From contig DGTH01000154.1 in assembly GCA_002393705.1 (NCBI GenBank), positions 1 to 7,011 on the forward strand: a stretch of 7,011 nt of DNA. The letters are read 5' to 3'. The translations under genes and the position numbers were made by a program. Position 1 is the stretch's first letter. Each line of letters starts with the position of its first letter. The notes below the pieces were generated by a model. The model ran no database searches and had not been told where the DNA came from. It saw only the letters and a program-made list of their open reading frames with translations. Below, one piece after another: positions 5,580 through 7,011 of the stretch. This stretch comes from Prevotella sp. UBA4341 (GTDB lineage: Bacteria; Bacteroidota; Bacteroidia; Bacteroidales; Bacteroidaceae).

Positions 5580-5610
5580 CAAAGTTAAGCATTTTTCCTG
5601 GAATGGCAAA
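5580..5610 (-). promoter_or_regulatory. Leftward promoter facing the hairpin cluster
   Basis: On the minus strand TTTG (5610-5607), 19 nt, then TAACTTTG (5587-5580), an exact match to the -33/-7 consensus. Predicted start is near 5573-5576. No established gene lies directly downstream. The next one is the kinase, 500 bp away, which has its own promoter. Confidence 0.6.
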
Positions 5611-5639
5611 GAAAAAAAGGCAAGAATATGCTGGTTTTC

Positions 5640-5671
5640 TTTGCTTATCTTGAAAAAAAGATTTACCTTTG
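5640..5671 (+). promoter_or_regulatory. Promoter of the M16 peptidase gene
   Basis: TTTG (5640-5643), 20 nt, TACCTTTG (5664-5671), an exact -33/-7 match. Only nine bases separate the -7 box from ATG5681, so the transcript should start within about 3-6 nt of the start codon. Confidence 0.85.
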
Positions 5672-5680
5672 CCAGCCGAA

Positions 5681-6913
5681 ATGAAGTACAACACGACGAC
5701 ACTGCCCAACGGGCTGAGAATCATCCACCTGCCGGCACCCGGCCAACAAGTGCTCTACTGCGGCTACGCCATTGCTGCCGGCACGCGCCACGAGCTGCCC
5801 GGAGAGGAGGGGCTGGCCCACCTGACGGAGCACACCACCTTCAAGGGTACGGAACGCCGCACGGCGCTGCAGATACTGAACGAACTGGAACGCGTGGGTG
5901 GCGACCTGAACGCTTTTACCACCAAGGAGCACACAGTCTATTATGCCGTCGTGCTGCACGAGCACGCCCTCAGGGCCATCAGGCTGCTGGGCGACATCAT
6001 CTTCAGCAGCACGTACCCCCAGGCAGAGGTGCAGAAGGAGATAGAGGTCGTGTGCGACGAAATAGAGAGCTACAACGATTCGCCCTCGGAACTCATCTTC
6101 GACGAGTTTGAGAACCTGCTCTTCCCCGCCCACCCGCTGGGCCACAACATTCTGGGCGACAGCGAGCAACTGCACCGCTACACGTCGGCCGACATCCGGC
6201 GCTTTGCCCGCCGCCACTACCGCCCGGACAACATGGTGTTCTTTGCCTACGGCGACGTGCCCTTTGAACGCCTGTTAAAGGCCGTAGAAAACAAAGAGCG
6301 CCCGGCGAAAGACGAAGAGTGTCCGGCGGTTTCCCCGCCGAGAAGCACCGCCACCAAGACAGCGCTCAGCGGTTTCCCCGCTGAGAAAAACCAGCACCAC
6401 CAGGCTCACGTCATGCTGGGCACCCGCACCTTTGCGGCCGACGACGAAAGGCGCATGACGCTCTTTCTGCTGAACAACATACTTGGCGGCCCAGGCATGA
6501 ACGCACGCCTGAACCTGGCCCTGCGCGAAAGGCGCGGACTGGTCTATACCGTAGAAAGCAACATGACCACCTACAGCGATACGGGCACGTGGGCCATCTA
6601 CTTCGGCTGCGACCACGAGGACGTCAAGCACTGTCTCAAGCTGGTCAACAACCAGCTGCAGCGCGTGGTTCGGAAGCCGCTGAGCCAGCGCCAACTGGCG
6701 GCAGCCAAAACACAGCTGAAAGGCCAGCTGGCCATAGCCTCCGACAACCGCGAGCAGTTTGCGCTCGACTTTGCCCGCACCTACCTGCACGAACGGCGCG
6801 AGTACCACCTGAGCGAACTCTTCAGCAGGATTGACGCCGTGACGGCCGAGGGCATGCAGCAGTTAGCCAGCGAACTCTTTGCCCCCGAGAGGCTTCAGTT
6901 GCTCGTGATGTAG
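5681..6913 (+). CDS. M16-family zinc metallopeptidase (insulinase/processing-peptidase-like)
   Basis: A 410-residue protein with the two homologous domains usual for M16B peptidases. The N-terminal catalytic domain (about 1-200) has the inverted zinc motif HxxEH as HLTEH (H47, E50, H51), with third ligand E127 in VCDEIESYNDSPSE, so the metal site is complete. The C-terminal domain (about 241-410) has the conserved RRGLVY (284-289) that completes the substrate site in this family. There is no signal peptide or membrane segment, so it is probably cytoplasmic, degrading peptides. The substrate is unknown. Start ATG5681 gives MKYNTTTLPNGLRIIHLPAPG, the typical family start. A TTG at 5669 in frame is part of the -7 box. 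The linker (about 201-240) is rich in charged residues, Pro and Ser and is partly encoded by two palindromic repeats. The stop is TAG at 6911-6913. Confidence 0.93.
   Translation: MKYNTTTLPNGLRIIHLPAPGQQVLYCGYAIAAGTRHELPGEEGLAHLTEHTTFKGTERRTALQILNELERVGGDLNAFTTKEHTVYYAVVLHEHALRAIRLLGDIIFSSTYPQAEVQKEIEVVCDEIESYNDSPSELIFDEFENLLFPAHPLGHNILGDSEQLHRYTSADIRRFARRHYRPDNMVFFAYGDVPFERLLKAVENKERPAKDEECPAVSPPRSTATKTALSGFPAEKNQHHQAHVMLGTRTFAADDERRMTLFLLNNILGGPGMNARLNLALRERRGLVYTVESNMTTYSDTGTWAIYFGCDHEDVKHCLKLVNNQLQRVVRKPLSQRQLAAAKTQLKGQLAIASDNREQFALDFARTYLHERREYHLSELFSRIDAVTAEGMQQLASELFAPERLQLLVM
6324..6385. repeat. Two copies of a small palindrome inside the M16 linker
   Basis: The first copy is CGGCGG (6324-6329), loop TTTCC, CCGCCG (6335-6340). 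The second is CTCAGCGG (6365-6372), loop TTTCC, CCGCTGAG (6378-6385). Both share GCGGTTTCCCCGC and a following GAGAA. The copies are 43 bp apart, so they are read in different frames, giving AVSPPR and SGFPAEK. The outer arm bases differ but stay complementary. Confidence 0.7.
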
Positions 6914-7011
6914 CTCGTTTATTCTCTGACTGCATCTAAGCTACTTTCGCTCGAAAATGAAAAGAAAAACAAGTCTTCCTTTTGCATTTTGCTCGCTTAT
7001 TCGTACCTCTG
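6914..7011 (+). other. AT-rich 3' intergenic segment with a candidate promoter at the edge
   Basis: No gene is visible. TTTG (6981-6984), 19 nt, TACCTCTG (7004-7011) fits the -33/-7 pattern with one mismatch, pointing to a rightward gene beyond the window. An imperfect inverted repeat, AAAATGAAAAG (6954-6964) against CTTTTGCATTTT (6979-6990, one bulged base), overlaps the -33 box. No T-tailed terminator for the M16 gene is seen. Confidence 0.45.

Larger units (their letters stand above)
5066..5680. other. Intergenic region between the divergent kinase and peptidase genes
   Basis: 615 bp without an established gene. From left to right it holds the kinase promoter, a 22-bp tandem array, a palindrome cluster, a G-rich stretch at 5513-5529 (runs of 6, 4 and 4 G), a fifth palindrome, a leftward promoter and the peptidase promoter. 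The stretch 5116-5161 shows nothing clear except a possible very decayed 22-bp unit. Confidence 0.75.

Overview
The window looks like a Bacteroidales chromosome, most likely Prevotella or a close relative. The main evidence is the promoters. Five sites fit the Bacteroidetes primary sigma consensus (TTTG near -33, 19-21 nt, then TAnnTTTG near -7). Shine-Dalgarno sequences are mostly absent, and the M16 peptidase, LOG protein and carbohydrate kinase are of Bacteroidales type. Genus is inferred from general resemblance, not from a search.

Left part, rightward (1-2949): the 3' part of tyrS, a complete tRNA-Gln(TTG) with its own promoter, then a tight cluster kduI-kduD-LOG. KduI and KduD perform consecutive steps that turn unsaturated uronate products of pectin or glycosaminoglycan lyases into 2-keto-3-deoxygluconate. 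The LOG-family nucleotide hydrolase is an unexpected third gene. I see no promoter between the tRNA and kduI, so the kdu genes may be read from the tRNA promoter.

Middle, leftward (2912-5115): a PfkB-family sugar kinase followed 9 nt later by a flavodiiron (FprA-type) O2/NO reductase, driven by a consensus promoter upstream of the kinase. The flavodiiron gene meets the LOG gene tail to tail and their coding ends overlap by 38 bp.

The intergenic region 5066-5680 is the most unusual part. It holds (a) about seven diverged direct repeats on a 22-bp period, several with internal or inter-unit dyads, (b) a set of short perfect hairpins that share the core CATT-NNN-AATG while their outer arms differ but stay complementary, and (c) besides the two promoters serving the flanking genes, a third consensus promoter pointing leftward into the hairpins. 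A 74-codon open frame lies directly after it. This could be a small RNA or small-protein locus, or a cluster of REP-like elements. The sequence alone does not decide.

Right part (5681-6913): a complete M16 zinc peptidase gene whose start codon lies only 9 nt after its -7 box, so its mRNA should be nearly leaderless. Its interdomain linker contains two copies of another small palindrome, read in different frames. The last 98 bases hold a candidate promoter for a gene beyond the window.
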